Of a stretch of DNA of 64,000 nucleotides, positions 1 to 8,360 are shown in pieces (positions within the stretch are counted from its first letter, which is position 1; every line of letters begins with the position of its first letter). The notes beneath the pieces are model-generated. The model worked only from the letters and a program-made list of their open reading frames with translations. It did not search any database and had not been told where the DNA came from. The translations under genes were made by a program, and so were the position numbers. This DNA comes from CAZNKU01 sp045654805 (GTDB lineage Bacteria; Bacillota; Clostridia; Monoglobales; Firm-18). The stretch lies in assembly GCA_045654805.1 (NCBI GenBank), contig JAZOOD010000063.1:1-64000 (forward strand), read 5' to 3'.

Positions 1-139
1 TGAATTAGAGAAATATATCCATTACTACAACAATGAAAGAATTTCTGTGAAATTAAAAGGAATGAGTCCGGTACAATACCGAACTCATTCACAAGCAAGT
101 TAATATTTAATTTTTGTCTAAACTTTGGGGTTCACTTCA
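1..139 (+). mobile_element. Right end of an IS3-family insertion sequence
   Basis: The window opens inside an insertion sequence. The last codons of an orfB-type transposase (2-103) are followed by a short AT-rich stretch and then, at about 115-139, a sequence beginning TGTCTAAACTTTGGGG and ending TTCA. This resembles the terminal inverted repeats of IS3-family (IS150-like) elements, which end in CA. The left end lies outside the window, so the element's full length and any target duplication cannot be checked. It stops about 20 bases from the 3' end of parB. Confidence 0.7.
2..103 (+). CDS. IS3-family transposase (orfB), C-terminal fragment
   Basis: An open frame enters from the left edge and encodes the last 33 residues before TAA. 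The fragment includes YIHYYNNERI and KLKGMSPVQYR, which match the C-terminal signature of the DDE integrase domain in IS3/IS150-type OrfB transposases, just after the catalytic Glu region. The OrfB product of these elements catalyses cut-and-circularise transposition. The rest of the gene lies upstream of the window, so intactness cannot be judged. Confidence 0.85.
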   Translation, partial: ELEKYIHYYNNERISVKLKGMSPVQYRTHSQAS

Positions 140-158
140 AATCGCATACTCTTTTTCA

Positions 159-962
159 TTATAAATATTTGGGGATTCTTACATGGTATTCTATGTATTC
201 CTCTGTTTCGTTTTTCTCCGAATAGGCATTAACGCCAGATTTGTTCATCATATCTATTGCTTGTTTTATTGTGTTGGAAAATATACGAATGTCTTTAAAT
301 ATTCTCATAGATTTCTGGTTGTTTTTTGCCTTTTGAGGGGCAAGTAAAAATTCAATATATTCATCCGTCTGTGTTACATTGAGGTTGCTTTCCGTAATTT
401 TATTAAGGGCTTTTAACTGCATTTCCTCATCGGGCAGTTTTAAAAGTGCTCTTGCGTGTCGTTCTGTAAGATTGTTCGATTTTATAATCTTTTTTACAAC
501 AGGGCTTAACTTTAATATACGTATTTTGTTAGCTATTGTAGCCTGCGTTTTTCCAATTTTGGCAGCAAGCTCCTCTTGAGTTATATTAAAATCAGATATC
601 AGGTTGCTGTATCCTTCTGCCTCATCAAAAAAGCTGAGATTTTCTCTTTGCAGATTTTCAATCATTGCAATAGCCGCACTTTCATAATTGCTGACATCAA
701 TTATAATAGCCGGAATATTTTTCATTCCTGCCATTGTGCACGCCCTGAGACGCCTTTCACCTGCAATCAGCTCATATTTTGAATATGTCCCCTTTCGTAC
801 GGTTATAGGTTGAATAAGACCATATTGTTTTATTGAATCACAAAGCTCTGCTAGAGTATCCTGTGAAAAACTCTTTCTTGGCTGATGAGGGTTGGCTACT
901 ATCTGGTCTATAGGAATTTCCGTAAATTTTGATTTTTGTTCTTTGAACTTAAATAGTGACAT
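159..962 (-). CDS. parB: ParB/Spo0J/Noc-family DNA-binding protein
   Basis: A 267-residue ParB-family CTPase/DNA-binding protein. It has an N-terminal ParB/Srx domain with IPIDQIVANPHQPRK and the CTP-binding GERRLRA motif, then a central helix-turn-helix (EELAAKIGKTQATIANKIRIL) and the LTERHARALL segment typical of Spo0J and Noc. These proteins load at parS-like sites and organise or segregate the origin region, or protect the nucleoid from division. The start at 962 is preferred because GGAGG precedes it; an upstream ATG at 980 adds six residues but lacks a well-spaced SD. No parA/soj is adjacent, so the Spo0J versus Noc assignment is open. It is a single-gene unit; a TATAAT lies upstream on the minus strand at about 1013-1008. 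Confidence 0.92.
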   Translation of the reverse strand: MSLFKFKEQKSKFTEIPIDQIVANPHQPRKSFSQDTLAELCDSIKQYGLIQPITVRKGTYSKYELIAGERRLRACTMAGMKNIPAIIIDVSNYESAAIAMIENLQRENLSFFDEAEGYSNLISDFNITQEELAAKIGKTQATIANKIRILKLSPVVKKIIKSNNLTERHARALLKLPDEEMQLKALNKITESNLNVTQTDEYIEFLLAPQKAKNNQKSMRIFKDIRIFSNTIKQAIDMMNKSGVNAYSEKNETEEYIEYHVRIPKYL

Positions 963-1082
963 TACCTCCACTTTCAACATCCTTTCATTGGTATTTTAAT
1001 TATTTATATTATACCAAAAATTGGAAATATATGGAAATAAAATCGTTCCAAAAGTTTTGACATTACTCAGTAAAAAGCCAAT

Positions 1083-1129
1083 AAAAAAGACAGCATATCT
1101 GCAAAAATACAAAATGCTGTCATTTTTTT
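1083..1129 (-). terminator. Bidirectional-looking intrinsic terminator after comEB
   Basis: Arms GACAGCAT (1089-1096) and ATGCTGTC (1114-1121) form a perfect 8-bp stem. It is followed by a T-run on both strands: A6 at 1083-1088 read as U6 on the minus strand, and T7 on the plus strand. It ends the long minus-strand operon and separates it from parB. Confidence 0.8.
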
Positions 1130-1616
1130 AATAACCTAATTCATCTGTTAAAGTTTCATCATTATCTATCCATTCCTGAACATCTACAATAGTATATGTA
1201 TCTTTGGTGTTTCTGATAACAACTTCTTTTATACCGGAGTTTATAACCATCCGTTTGCACATTGCACAGCTTGAGGCATCGGGAATAAGCTCGCCCGTAT
1301 TGGCATCCTTGCCGGCAAGGTATAGTGTTGCGCCAATCATATCTCGTCTTGATGCACTTATTATTGCATTAGCCTCGGAATGTACGCTGCGACAAAGTTC
1401 ATATCTTTGTCCTCTTGGAATATTAAGCTTTTCTCGTCTGCAAAATCCCATATCAAGACAGTTTTTACGTCCTCTTGGTGAACCTGTGTACCCGGTAGAA
1501 ATAATTTCATCGTTTTTCACAATGATTGTACCATAATTTCTGCGCAGGCATGTGCCTCGCTCCAAAACTGTTTCCGCTATATCAAGATAATAGTTGTGTT
1601 TATCTCTGCGTTTCAT
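1128..1616 (-). CDS. comEB: dCMP deaminase family protein (ComEB-like)
   Basis: A 162-residue cytidine/deoxycytidylate deaminase-fold protein, of the size of ComE operon protein 2. The zinc and proton-shuttle motif HSEANA and the downstream SCAMC pair supply the His/Cys/Cys ligands. Most dCMP deaminases have PCxxC; here Ser replaces Pro, which is common among Clostridial relatives. The extra cysteines at CLDMGFC resemble the second zinc site of the family. The expected reaction is dCMP to dUMP, feeding dTMP synthesis. It is the last gene of the dnaX-led operon and its stop sits in the terminator. A GGGAGG lies upstream of the ATG. Confidence 0.88.
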   Translation of the reverse strand: MKRRDKHNYYLDIAETVLERGTCLRRNYGTIIVKNDEIISTGYTGSPRGRKNCLDMGFCRREKLNIPRGQRYELCRSVHSEANAIISASRRDMIGATLYLAGKDANTGELIPDASSCAMCKRMVINSGIKEVVIRNTKDTYTIVDVQEWIDNDETLTDELGY

Positions 1617-1638
1617 CAGCCTTCGCCTCCCATTTAGA

Positions 1639-2076
1639 CTATTTGCTTTCCAGTTCCATTACTTTATCAATTCTGTTCTGGTGTCTGCCGCCCATAAATT
1701 CTGCATTCATATATGCTTCTACAATGTCAGTAGCAATTTCAGGGCCCGTAATTCTTCCTCCAAGACATATTACATTAGAGTTGTTATGCATTTTTGTCAT
1801 TCTTGCACTAAATGAGTCTGTTACGTGTGCAGCACGAATTCCATTGATTTTGTTTGCACAAATACTCATACCTATTCCTGTTCCGCAGGTAAGTATGCCA
1901 AATTCGCATTCTCCGGATACAACGCTATCGCATAACGGTATAGCAATGTCGGGGTAGTCGATTGAGTCTGTATTGTGTGTGCCAAAATCTTTAACTTCAA
2001 TCCCCTTAGATTCCAATAATTTTTTAATGTGTTCTTTAAGTTCGTAACCGCCGTGGTCACATCCTATTCCTATCAT
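1639..2076 (-). CDS. rpiB: Ribose-5-phosphate isomerase B
   Basis: A 145-residue RpiB/LacAB-family isomerase interconverting ribulose-5-phosphate and ribose-5-phosphate in the non-oxidative pentose phosphate pathway. Family hallmarks are the N-terminal CDHGGYELK, the active-site CGTGIGMSICANK loop with the catalytic Cys, the R-A-A-HV segment, and HNNSNVICLGGR. Length is normal. The start codon lies inside the 3' end of tsaB (20-base overlap), with GGGAG four bases upstream of the ATG, suggesting translational coupling. Confidence 0.95.
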   Translation of the reverse strand: MIGIGCDHGGYELKEHIKKLLESKGIEVKDFGTHNTDSIDYPDIAIPLCDSVVSGECEFGILTCGTGIGMSICANKINGIRAAHVTDSFSARMTKMHNNSNVICLGGRITGPEIATDIVEAYMNAEFMGGRHQNRIDKVMELESK

Positions 2077-2752
2077 TGTACTCCCTTTCCGCCTGTGATA
2101 GCCTTAAATATGTTGGTACAAGGCTTGCATAATCGCAGGCATTTCCTTTTTTATATTCTGATTTTGCACATTCCGCAACTCCGCTACCGTTAATATGTAA
2201 CAGATTTGCAGGGGCAAAATGAGCTTTTTTTCCTAATTTTTCAATTATTTTATCTTTAAATACAGGTACACCATCACCTAAGAATATTACATCTTCCTTT
2301 GTTTCCTCCAACAAGTCATCAAGCGACATTGCCCTGTCTCCGGTTACAGTTATAAGTTCATTGTTTTCCCAACGGTATGTAGCAGTATACACCTGCTCTC
2401 TCCTTGCGTCCATAATGGGGCAAATAAGATAATCAGTATATTTAATATTGTATGCCATAGACATTAAGGCAGATACCCCCACAATGGGTTTGCTTACAGC
2501 GTGGGCTAAAGCTTTTGCTGTTGCAACTCCTATCCTTTCCCCTGTAAAAGACCCGGGGCCTATGGTTACTGCAAACAAATCTATATCCACAAAATCCGTT
2601 TCAGCATTTTTCATCATATATTCAATTTGAGGTAAAAGCTTTGTAGAATGTGTAGTTTTGTTGTTCAGTGAAAACTGAGCAATCAATATCTCATCCTCCA
2701 TTAAAGCAGCTGTTGCTACATTGGAACAACTGTCTATTGCAAGAATTTTCAT
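2057..2752 (-). CDS. tsaB: tRNA threonylcarbamoyladenosine biosynthesis protein TsaB
   Basis: A 231-residue ASKHA-fold protein with the N-terminal ILAIDSCSNVATAA and the diagnostic GPGSFTGERIGVATAKALA motif. TsaB is the scaffold partner of TsaD in making t6A37 on ANN-decoding tRNAs. Its partner TsaE lies directly upstream, with overlapping start and stop (ATGA), but TsaD is not in this window. Length and motif order are normal. Confidence 0.95.
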   Translation of the reverse strand: MKILAIDSCSNVATAALMEDEILIAQFSLNNKTTHSTKLLPQIEYMMKNAETDFVDIDLFAVTIGPGSFTGERIGVATAKALAHAVSKPIVGVSALMSMAYNIKYTDYLICPIMDARREQVYTATYRWENNELITVTGDRAMSLDDLLEETKEDVIFLGDGVPVFKDKIIEKLGKKAHFAPANLLHINGSGVAECAKSEYKKGNACDYASLVPTYLRLSQAEREYNDRNRM

Positions 2753-3174
2753 CTTACCACCTCTATATCTCTGTAATCATCATCTTTTGACAAATCTCTT
2801 GTAATAGTAATTTTTATGGTATTTTCAGGTAAAATATCAGTTAAATTTTCTGCCCACTCTATAATGCATATTCCATTATTAAAAAGATATTCATCAAACC
2901 CTCCATCGAGCCAGCTTTGACTGTCTATGCGGTATGCGTCAAAGTGATATACGGTAATATCACCGCAATATTCATTAACTATTGTAAAAGTCGGACTGTG
3001 TACATCCTCAATACCAAAATATCCGCAAATACCTTTGGTAAGAGCAGTTTTGCCTGCACCAAGGTCGCCAAAGAATGCAATTACATCGCCCTTTTTCAAT
3101 TCCTTTGCAAGTTCATAGCCTATTTTGTAAGTGTCAGTCTCACTGTTTGATACGTATTTCATAAAAAGCTCCAT
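2749..3174 (-). CDS. tsaE: tRNA threonylcarbamoyladenosine biosynthesis ATPase TsaE
   Basis: A 141-residue P-loop ATPase with Walker A GDLGAGKTALTKG, the SPTF segment and the later IIEWAEN motif of TsaE (YjeE/YdiB). It powers turnover of the TsaBD complex in t6A synthesis. The frame opens with two in-frame ATGs. The first shares a base with the yigZ stop (TAATG); the second, at 3162, has GGAGC at better spacing. Either start is possible. Confidence 0.95.
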   Translation of the reverse strand: MELFMKYVSNSETDTYKIGYELAKELKKGDVIAFFGDLGAGKTALTKGICGYFGIEDVHSPTFTIVNEYCGDITVYHFDAYRIDSQSWLDGGFDEYLFNNGICIIEWAENLTDILPENTIKITITRDLSKDDDYRDIEVVR

Positions 3175-3806
3175 TAAATAACATCCACATATTTTCCGTT
3201 ACCGCGTTTTTTAATTATTGCGCGGCCGTTTGATACATCTATCAGTTTTTCTTCAAACCCTTCAATATCGTAAGGTACATAGTATGTAAGGGTAACATCA
3301 TTTGTATATTCTGTTTCCCCTGCAATACATCCCATTGCCAAAGCTTCTGACTGAATTTTGGCAAGCAGTGTGTAATCTATGTTAACTGTGTATTCAAAGC
3401 AATAGTATTTTTCGAGAATTTGGGCAGCATCTATGCCGATTTTTGCACCTTTTGTATATGCGCGCACCAACCCCCCCGCGCCAAGTAATGTCCCTCCAAA
3501 GTATCTTGTAACCACAACGCATATATCGGTAAGGCCTTCTTTTTGTATAACATCAAGAGTAGGTATTCCTGCAGTTCCTGCAGGCTCGCCGTCATCAGAG
3601 TATCTTTGAATATTGTTTTCCCTTACCTTGTAGGCATATACATTATGGGTGGCATCAGGATGTTTGGAACGAATTTTCTTTATAAATTCTATAGCTTCAT
3701 CCTCTGTAATTACGGGCTTTGCATAGCCAATAAATCTGGACTTTTTTTCCACAAATTCGCCAGAATTTTCTGTTTTTATAGTTTTATAGCTATACAATAA
3801 AATCAC
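3174..3806 (-). CDS. yigZ: YigZ/IMPACT-family protein
   Basis: A 210-residue IMPACT/YigZ-type protein. The N-terminal domain contains KSRFIGYA, the core YSDDGEPAGTAGIP and VVVTRYFGGTLLGAGGLVRAY, followed by a ferredoxin-like C-terminal domain. The family is implicated in translation control in eukaryotes, but its bacterial function is unsettled. It overlaps hflX by 17 bases. The frame begins with GTG at 3806, but an in-frame TTG at 3797, with GGTGAG upstream, would give a start closer to homologues (YSYKTIK). Confidence 0.9.
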   Translation of the reverse strand: MILLYSYKTIKTENSGEFVEKKSRFIGYAKPVITEDEAIEFIKKIRSKHPDATHNVYAYKVRENNIQRYSDDGEPAGTAGIPTLDVIQKEGLTDICVVVTRYFGGTLLGAGGLVRAYTKGAKIGIDAAQILEKYYCFEYTVNIDYTLLAKIQSEALAMGCIAGETEYTNDVTLTYYVPYDIEGFEEKLIDVSNGRAIIKKRGNGKYVDVI

Positions 3807-5046
3807 TCACCATATTATAAGTTTTTGCATCTGCAGTAATATCCATCAATGTTCCGTCTGCGGTGTGTTCTTCGGAATTAACATTTGCATTTGCATATAT
3901 TACGGGTAGTACCGCACCTTTATTATAAGGTATAAGTACCTTTAATCTTCGTCTTTTTTCAGGCATTGCATCACATAAGGTTTCTAAAAGCTTTTCAATG
4001 TTATGGCCTTTTTTTACACTTATTTCTACAGACATCTGTTTATTTAAAGCAAAATCATTCACAAGGTCAATTTTGTTAAATGCTGTTACGATTGGCTTAT
4101 GTGAAGCACCAAGCTCGTGAAGTAATTCCTCAACAACCTCGATGTTTTGTTCCAATTGAGGTGAAGATGCATCCACCACGTGCACAAGTACATCTGCAAT
4201 AACTGCTTCCTCTAATGTTGAACGGAATGCCTTAATAAGATGATGTGGTAGTTTACGTATAAAACCAACAGTATCCACTAATATGACAGGTGATCCATCT
4301 GGTAATGAAAGCTTACGTGCAGTAGGATCCAATGTTGCAAAAAGCTTGTCTTCTGCCAAAACTCCTGCATCAGTAAGATAGTTTAATAAGGATGACTTTC
4401 CTGCATTTGTATAGCCAACAAGTGCGATTTGCTGCAATCCTTCCTTTATTCTTTGTCTGCGTTGATTTTCTCTGTTTTTTTCGACTTCTTCAAGTTGTTT
4501 TCGTATGACGGAAATTCTGTTGCGAATGTGTCGTCTGTCTGTTTCAAGCTTTGTTTCACCGGGACCTCTGGTTCCTATACCGCCACCAAGACGCGAAAGG
4601 TTTACAAACGATCCTGTAAGCCTTGTAAGATAGTATTGTAACTGTGCAAGTTCTACTTGTAATTTCCCCTCTTTTGTTTTTGCTCTTTGGGCAAATATAT
4701 CCATAATAAGTGAACTGCGGTCCATAACTCTTGCGCCGATAAAATCCTCAAGGTTTCTTACTTGTGACCCCGTCAATTCATCGTCGCATATAACAATATC
4801 AATTTCCTGCTGTTGGCAGAAATCACGTATTTCTTCAGCTTTGCCTTCACCTACGTAGGTTGCATTCTCCACAGCAGGCCTGTTTTGTACAAACTGTGCT
4901 ACAACCTCTGCTCCTGCAGTCTGGGCAAGAAGTTCAAGCTCTTGCATAGATTCTTCGGTGCAGTCATTTAATTCATCTCTACTGTCGGTATGAACACCTA
5001 CCAGCACAACTCTTTCCGGTCGTTCGTTTGTTTCGTACAAATCCAT
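3790..5046 (-). CDS. hflX: Ribosome-associated GTPase HflX
   Basis: A 418-residue HflX-type GTPase. The N-terminal domain ends in the glycine-rich GGGIGTRGPGETKLETDRR linker. The G domain follows with G1 GYTNAGKSS, the G2/switch LFATLDPTARK, G3 DTVGF and G4 NKID. A C-terminal domain of about 60 residues is present. HflX splits stalled or hibernating 70S ribosomes. The ATG at 5046 is preferred because AAAGGA lies just upstream; the longer frame would need a GTG without an SD. It sits between recR and yigZ in the same operon. Confidence 0.95.
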   Translation of the reverse strand: MDLYETNERPERVVLVGVHTDSRDELNDCTEESMQELELLAQTAGAEVVAQFVQNRPAVENATYVGEGKAEEIRDFCQQQEIDIVICDDELTGSQVRNLEDFIGARVMDRSSLIMDIFAQRAKTKEGKLQVELAQLQYYLTRLTGSFVNLSRLGGGIGTRGPGETKLETDRRHIRNRISVIRKQLEEVEKNRENQRRQRIKEGLQQIALVGYTNAGKSSLLNYLTDAGVLAEDKLFATLDPTARKLSLPDGSPVILVDTVGFIRKLPHHLIKAFRSTLEEAVIADVLVHVVDASSPQLEQNIEVVEELLHELGASHKPIVTAFNKIDLVNDFALNKQMSVEISVKKGHNIEKLLETLCDAMPEKRRRLKVLIPYNKGAVLPVIYANANVNSEEHTADGTLMDITADAKTYNMVSDFIV

Positions 5047-5083
5047 ATATTTATCCTTTCGGGAGGTAATCACAGGAATTGAC

Positions 5084-5683
5084 CTACATTTCCCGTCTGC
5101 CCTCCATAGCCTTTGTCAATGTAATTTCGTCTGCATATTCCAGGTCTCCGCCTACGGGAATGCCGTGTGCTATTCTTGTCACCTTTATACCAAACGGTTT
5201 TATAAGCTTTGCAATATACATAGCAGTAGCTTCTCCCTCAATAGTAGGGTTGGTTGCCATAATAACCTCTTTTACCTGATCGTCTTTTAAACGTTCTAAT
5301 AGTTCAGATATTTTTATGTCGTTAGGCCCTATGTTGTCCATTGGTGAAATGGCACCGTGCAATACGTGATAAAGTCCGTGATATTCGTTTGTTTTTTCAA
5401 TGGAGATTACGTCTTTAGGACTTTCCGTAACACATATTACGTTTTTATCACGCTTTGGACTTTCGCATATAGAACAAATTTCTGTATCAGTAATATTTTG
5501 GCAACGCTTACAGCATTTTACCTGTTCCTTTGCGTTGATAATAGCTTCTGCAAAGGCTTTTGCATCCTGTTGGGAAGAATTAAGTATATGAAAAGCCAGT
5601 CTGGTTGCAGTTTTTCTACCTATGCCCGGCAGTTTTGCAAAGTGTTCTATTAGTATTTCAAGAGGGGGTACAAAGTATTCCAT
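5084..5683 (-). CDS. recR: Recombination protein RecR
   Basis: A 199-residue RecR of normal length. It has an N-terminal helix-hairpin-helix (KLPGIGRKTATRLAFH), the four-Cys zinc motif (CCKRCQNITDTEICSIC), a Toprim domain (VICVTESPKDV, ATNPTIEGEATAMYI) and the Walker-B-like C-terminus. RecR clamps onto DNA and helps RecF/RecO load RecA at gaps. Its ATG overlaps the ybaB stop by one base (TAATG), the classic dnaX-ybaB-recR arrangement. Confidence 0.97.
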   Translation of the reverse strand: MEYFVPPLEILIEHFAKLPGIGRKTATRLAFHILNSSQQDAKAFAEAIINAKEQVKCCKRCQNITDTEICSICESPKRDKNVICVTESPKDVISIEKTNEYHGLYHVLHGAISPMDNIGPNDIKISELLERLKDDQVKEVIMATNPTIEGEATAMYIAKLIKPFGIKVTRIAHGIPVGGDLEYADEITLTKAMEGRREM

Positions 5684-6030
5684 TAAAATAACCCCGGAAT
5701 ATTCATTCCGCCTGTGATTTTGCCCATTTGATTCATAGATGCGTCGTCAGCCTTTTTCATTGCGTCGTTAACTGCAACGATAATAAGGTCCTGTAACATT
5801 TCCACATCATCAGGATCACAAGCCTCAGGAGAAATATTTACTTCAAGCAATTCCTTTTTGCCTGATACAACTACTGCAACAGCACCGCCGCCTGCAGTAG
5901 CTTCGTATTTTGTCTCCTCCATTTCAGCCTGCATTTTTTCCATTTCGGCCTGCATTTTCTGGGCTTGTTTAATCATATTGTTCATATTGGGCATTCCGCC
6001 GCCCATTCCGTTAAATCTGTGTTTAGCCAT
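5683..6030 (-). CDS. ybaB: YbaB/EbfC nucleoid-associated protein
   Basis: A 115-residue YbaB/EbfC-family protein. A Met/Gly-rich N-terminus (FNGMGGGMPNMNNMIKQAQ) leads into an amphipathic helix with repeated KMQAEME, then the GGGAVAVVVSGKKELLEVNI core. Homologues are dimeric DNA-binding proteins encoded between dnaX and recR. The start at 6030 has GGAGG eight bases upstream; a 35-codon upstream extension of the frame overlaps dnaX and lacks homology. Confidence 0.95.
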   Translation of the reverse strand: MAKHRFNGMGGGMPNMNNMIKQAQKMQAEMEKMQAEMEETKYEATAGGGAVAVVVSGKKELLEVNISPEACDPDDVEMLQDLIIVAVNDAMKKADDASMNQMGKITGGMNIPGLF

Positions 6031-6055
6031 TTTAAATTCCTCCGTTAATATAAAT

Positions 6056-7792
6056 TTAGAATATAGAAATCTGGTCAACATCACCCGCCATTGAAATAAT
6101 GTCTTCCAATGGGTCTTTGGAGTCTGTGCCGTCAAACTCCGCCTCTGTTACATACTTCAAATGTTCTGTATTTAATATGCCTTTAAGATTGTCTGTAAAT
6201 TCCTTGTCATTACTCATTGTGTTTTTAAATATTTCCTGAGTAATTACGTAATATATTCCGTCACGTACGTGTATTTTGCTCATTCTCAGCATCGGTGACA
6301 AAGCTACATTTATGTTTGAGAGTGTGTCCGCAATAGAGTTTACATCTATAACTTTTGTTTCCGTAATCTGAGGTTCAACCTCTGCAGAAGGTAATTCTAC
6401 TGTTGAGACTGTATCAAATAAAGGTGGTTCCTCCGTAACAGGAGGAATGTCAAAGGGAGGCATATCATCCTCGACAATATCATCTGCTACACTTACATAT
6501 TCTTCATCTTCTTCGGCAACATCTACAGCAACATCAAAAGGAACATCGTTTTCGGTAATTGAAATTTTCTCAGGCATTTCAATTTCCTTTACCAAATTTT
6601 CAACAACAGGGGCAACTGCTATTGGAGCTGCAAGTATCTTGCCCGTCGCAATCATTGCCTCTATTTTACCAAGTCTTGCAGCAAAGGCCTCAGTTGTGCC
6701 GTCTGCAGAAGGGTCACATATTCTAACTGCTGATGCTTCTAGTATTACCCTTGGGTTTGTTGATGTCTTACATAGTAATGCTGTTTCCGAAAGCACTTTT
6801 ATAATATAGAGCAAAACTTCTTTTGGCGTGCTGTCAGCTATGCCTTTATATGTTTGAATATCTTCTGGGGATTTATCTACAACGTCAGCCGGGTTTTCCA
6901 TAATTTTGCATATGAGTATTTCACGTATGCACATTATAAGCTCATCAATAAGGTTTCCGATTTCCTTGCCGCATTCCATTATTTTGTTGATAAGACTTAT
7001 TGCTTGGGAAATTTCGGAATTTATAAGCGCAACTCCAAGATTAATCAAAGATGTACGGCTTACTGAACCTGTTACATTTTCAATATCCTCGCGTGTGATT
7101 TCCCCTTCTATACCGCTGCAAAGGTCAAGTATACTAAGTGCATCACGCATAGAACCGTCACCAAGCTGTGCAACTAACCGTATAGCGTCCTGAGTAATAT
7201 TTATACCGTCTTTTCCTGTTATTTCACCGATTCTTCCGGCAATATTTTTTGCAGAAATTCTGCGGAAGTCAAACCTTTGACATCTTGATTGTATAGTTGC
7301 AGGAATCTTCTGCGGCTCTGTTGTTGCAAGTATAAATATTGCATGAGCAGGAGGTTCCTCCAATGTTTTCAGCAAGGCGTTAAATGCACTTGTTGAAAGC
7401 ATATGAACTTCGTCTATTATATATATTTTGTATTTTACGTTAGCAGGAGTATAGGATATTTCGTCACGAAGCTCGCGGATGTTTTCAACACCGTTGTTAG
7501 ATGCGGCATCAATTTCCACAATATCCATAATAGTGTTGGAAAGTATACCTTTACAACTGGAACATTCGTTGCAGGGGTTGCCGTTGGACAATGGACTTTC
7601 ACAGTTAACAGCACGGCTAAGTATTTTTGCAGTAGTGGTCTTCCCCGTACCACGTGTGCCACAAAACAGGTATGCGTGTGCAAGCCTGTTTGTTTTAATT
7701 TCGGTTTTAAGAGTATCCGTAATATGCTCCTGACCCACAACGTCTTCAAAAGTGGTAGGGCGCCATTTTCTGTAAATAGCTTGATATGCCAT
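6056..7792 (-). CDS. dnaX: DNA polymerase III subunit gamma/tau
   Basis: A 578-residue clamp-loader ATPase. The N-terminus MAYQAIYRKWRPTTFEDVVG is canonical, followed by Walker A GTRGTGKTTTAK, the four-Cys zinc module (C-x8-CNECSSC), Walker B DEVHML, and sensor 1/SRC-type QSRCQRFDFRR. The C-terminal part has an acidic, low-complexity linker and a short tau-like tail. It loads the sliding clamp and organises the replisome. The start at 7792 gives the canonical N-terminus; an ATG ten codons upstream has no SD. It heads the nine-gene minus-strand operon downstream of the SRP RNA. Confidence 0.96.
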   Translation of the reverse strand: MAYQAIYRKWRPTTFEDVVGQEHITDTLKTEIKTNRLAHAYLFCGTRGTGKTTTAKILSRAVNCESPLSNGNPCNECSSCKGILSNTIMDIVEIDAASNNGVENIRELRDEISYTPANVKYKIYIIDEVHMLSTSAFNALLKTLEEPPAHAIFILATTEPQKIPATIQSRCQRFDFRRISAKNIAGRIGEITGKDGINITQDAIRLVAQLGDGSMRDALSILDLCSGIEGEITREDIENVTGSVSRTSLINLGVALINSEISQAISLINKIMECGKEIGNLIDELIMCIREILICKIMENPADVVDKSPEDIQTYKGIADSTPKEVLLYIIKVLSETALLCKTSTNPRVILEASAVRICDPSADGTTEAFAARLGKIEAMIATGKILAAPIAVAPVVENLVKEIEMPEKISITENDVPFDVAVDVAEEDEEYVSVADDIVEDDMPPFDIPPVTEEPPLFDTVSTVELPSAEVEPQITETKVIDVNSIADTLSNINVALSPMLRMSKIHVRDGIYYVITQEIFKNTMSNDKEFTDNLKGILNTEHLKYVTEAEFDGTDSKDPLEDIISMAGDVDQISIF

Positions 7793-7842
7793 TTTCCTAA
7801 CCTCTCTGTCGTATAATATCATTTAATAAATAGTTTTTATAA

Positions 7843-8117
7843 AAAAACCGTACATCCCAAATTCGAATCAAAATTTGCAGAGTATAAATAACCCTCAACT
7901 CAAACCCGGCGGGACTGCGTACACGTAAGAGTGTCTGCTTATTGCTGCTTCGTTCCCGACCTGACAAGGTTCACAGTTCTTAGTCACGCAGAACCGGATT
8001 TTTCAACATTGAAAATGTTAAGCATTGACCTGCAAAATTCAACCCTCATAAGGGCATTCGTCCCCATTATAGCGGATTATGGGTACAAGGCACCGCTAAC
8101 GCCCCGACTAGTACGGA
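7843..8117 (-). ncRNA. ffs: Signal recognition particle RNA, large (Bacillus-type) form
   Basis: The minus strand between about 8117 and 7843 carries the SRP RNA core: the domain IV hairpin with GTCAGGTCGGGAACGAAGCAGC, interrupted here by one base relative to the usual GGAAGGAAGCAGC, plus the Alu-domain segment GGTGCCTTGTACCC and the AATCCGCT loop near the 5' end. The termini CCGTAC (8116-8111) and GTACGG (7853-7848) are complementary. A run of seven U follows at about 7847-7841, serving as terminator. The length of roughly 275 nt indicates the long form with an Alu domain. Position directly upstream of dnaX matches B. subtilis scr. Exact ends are inferred. Confidence 0.92.
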
Positions 8118-8121
8118 TGGT

Positions 8122-8127
8122 ATTATA
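8122..8127 (-). promoter_or_regulatory. Promoter -10 element of the SRP RNA gene
   Basis: TATAAT on the minus strand, with the predicted RNA 5' end about six to ten bases downstream. The -35 region is not a good match to TTGACA, so only the -10 is called. Confidence 0.55.
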
Positions 8128-8323
8128 ATTTCCGCAAATGCAGAAAGTATAACCGTATATTTTATTATACAATAAAATTATATAAATTTCAATATGTAGT
8201 TGCAAAGATTTTAAAATTTTTATTGATGTTTTTTATATTTTTAATTAATCAACCCCAGACTTTTTCAATGTTAACGTAGACAACAGCGTTATTTATAGTA
8301 ATATGTGAATATTTTGGATATTT
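8128..8323. other. Intergenic stretch without recognised features
   Basis: About 200 bases of AT-rich sequence between the SRP RNA promoter and the terminator of the amino acid importer. No open frame, RNA or repeat is recognised beyond the -35 area of the ffs promoter. Confidence 0.5.
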
Positions 8324-8350
8324 AAAAAGAGCGAACATACGTTCGCTCTT
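8324..8350 (-). terminator. Intrinsic terminator of the amino acid ABC operon
   Basis: Arms AAGAGCGAAC (8327-8336) and GTTCGCTCTT (8341-8350) around an ATAC loop make a perfect 10-bp stem, followed by U residues on the minus strand. It lies about ten bases after the ATPase gene. Confidence 0.85.
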
Positions 8351-8360
8351 GATTTTGTAT

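Noticed and set aside
1526..1957. A 143-codon plus-strand frame opposite rpiB and comEB
   Set aside because: It lies antisense to two clear genes, has no recognisable motif and no supporting SD.
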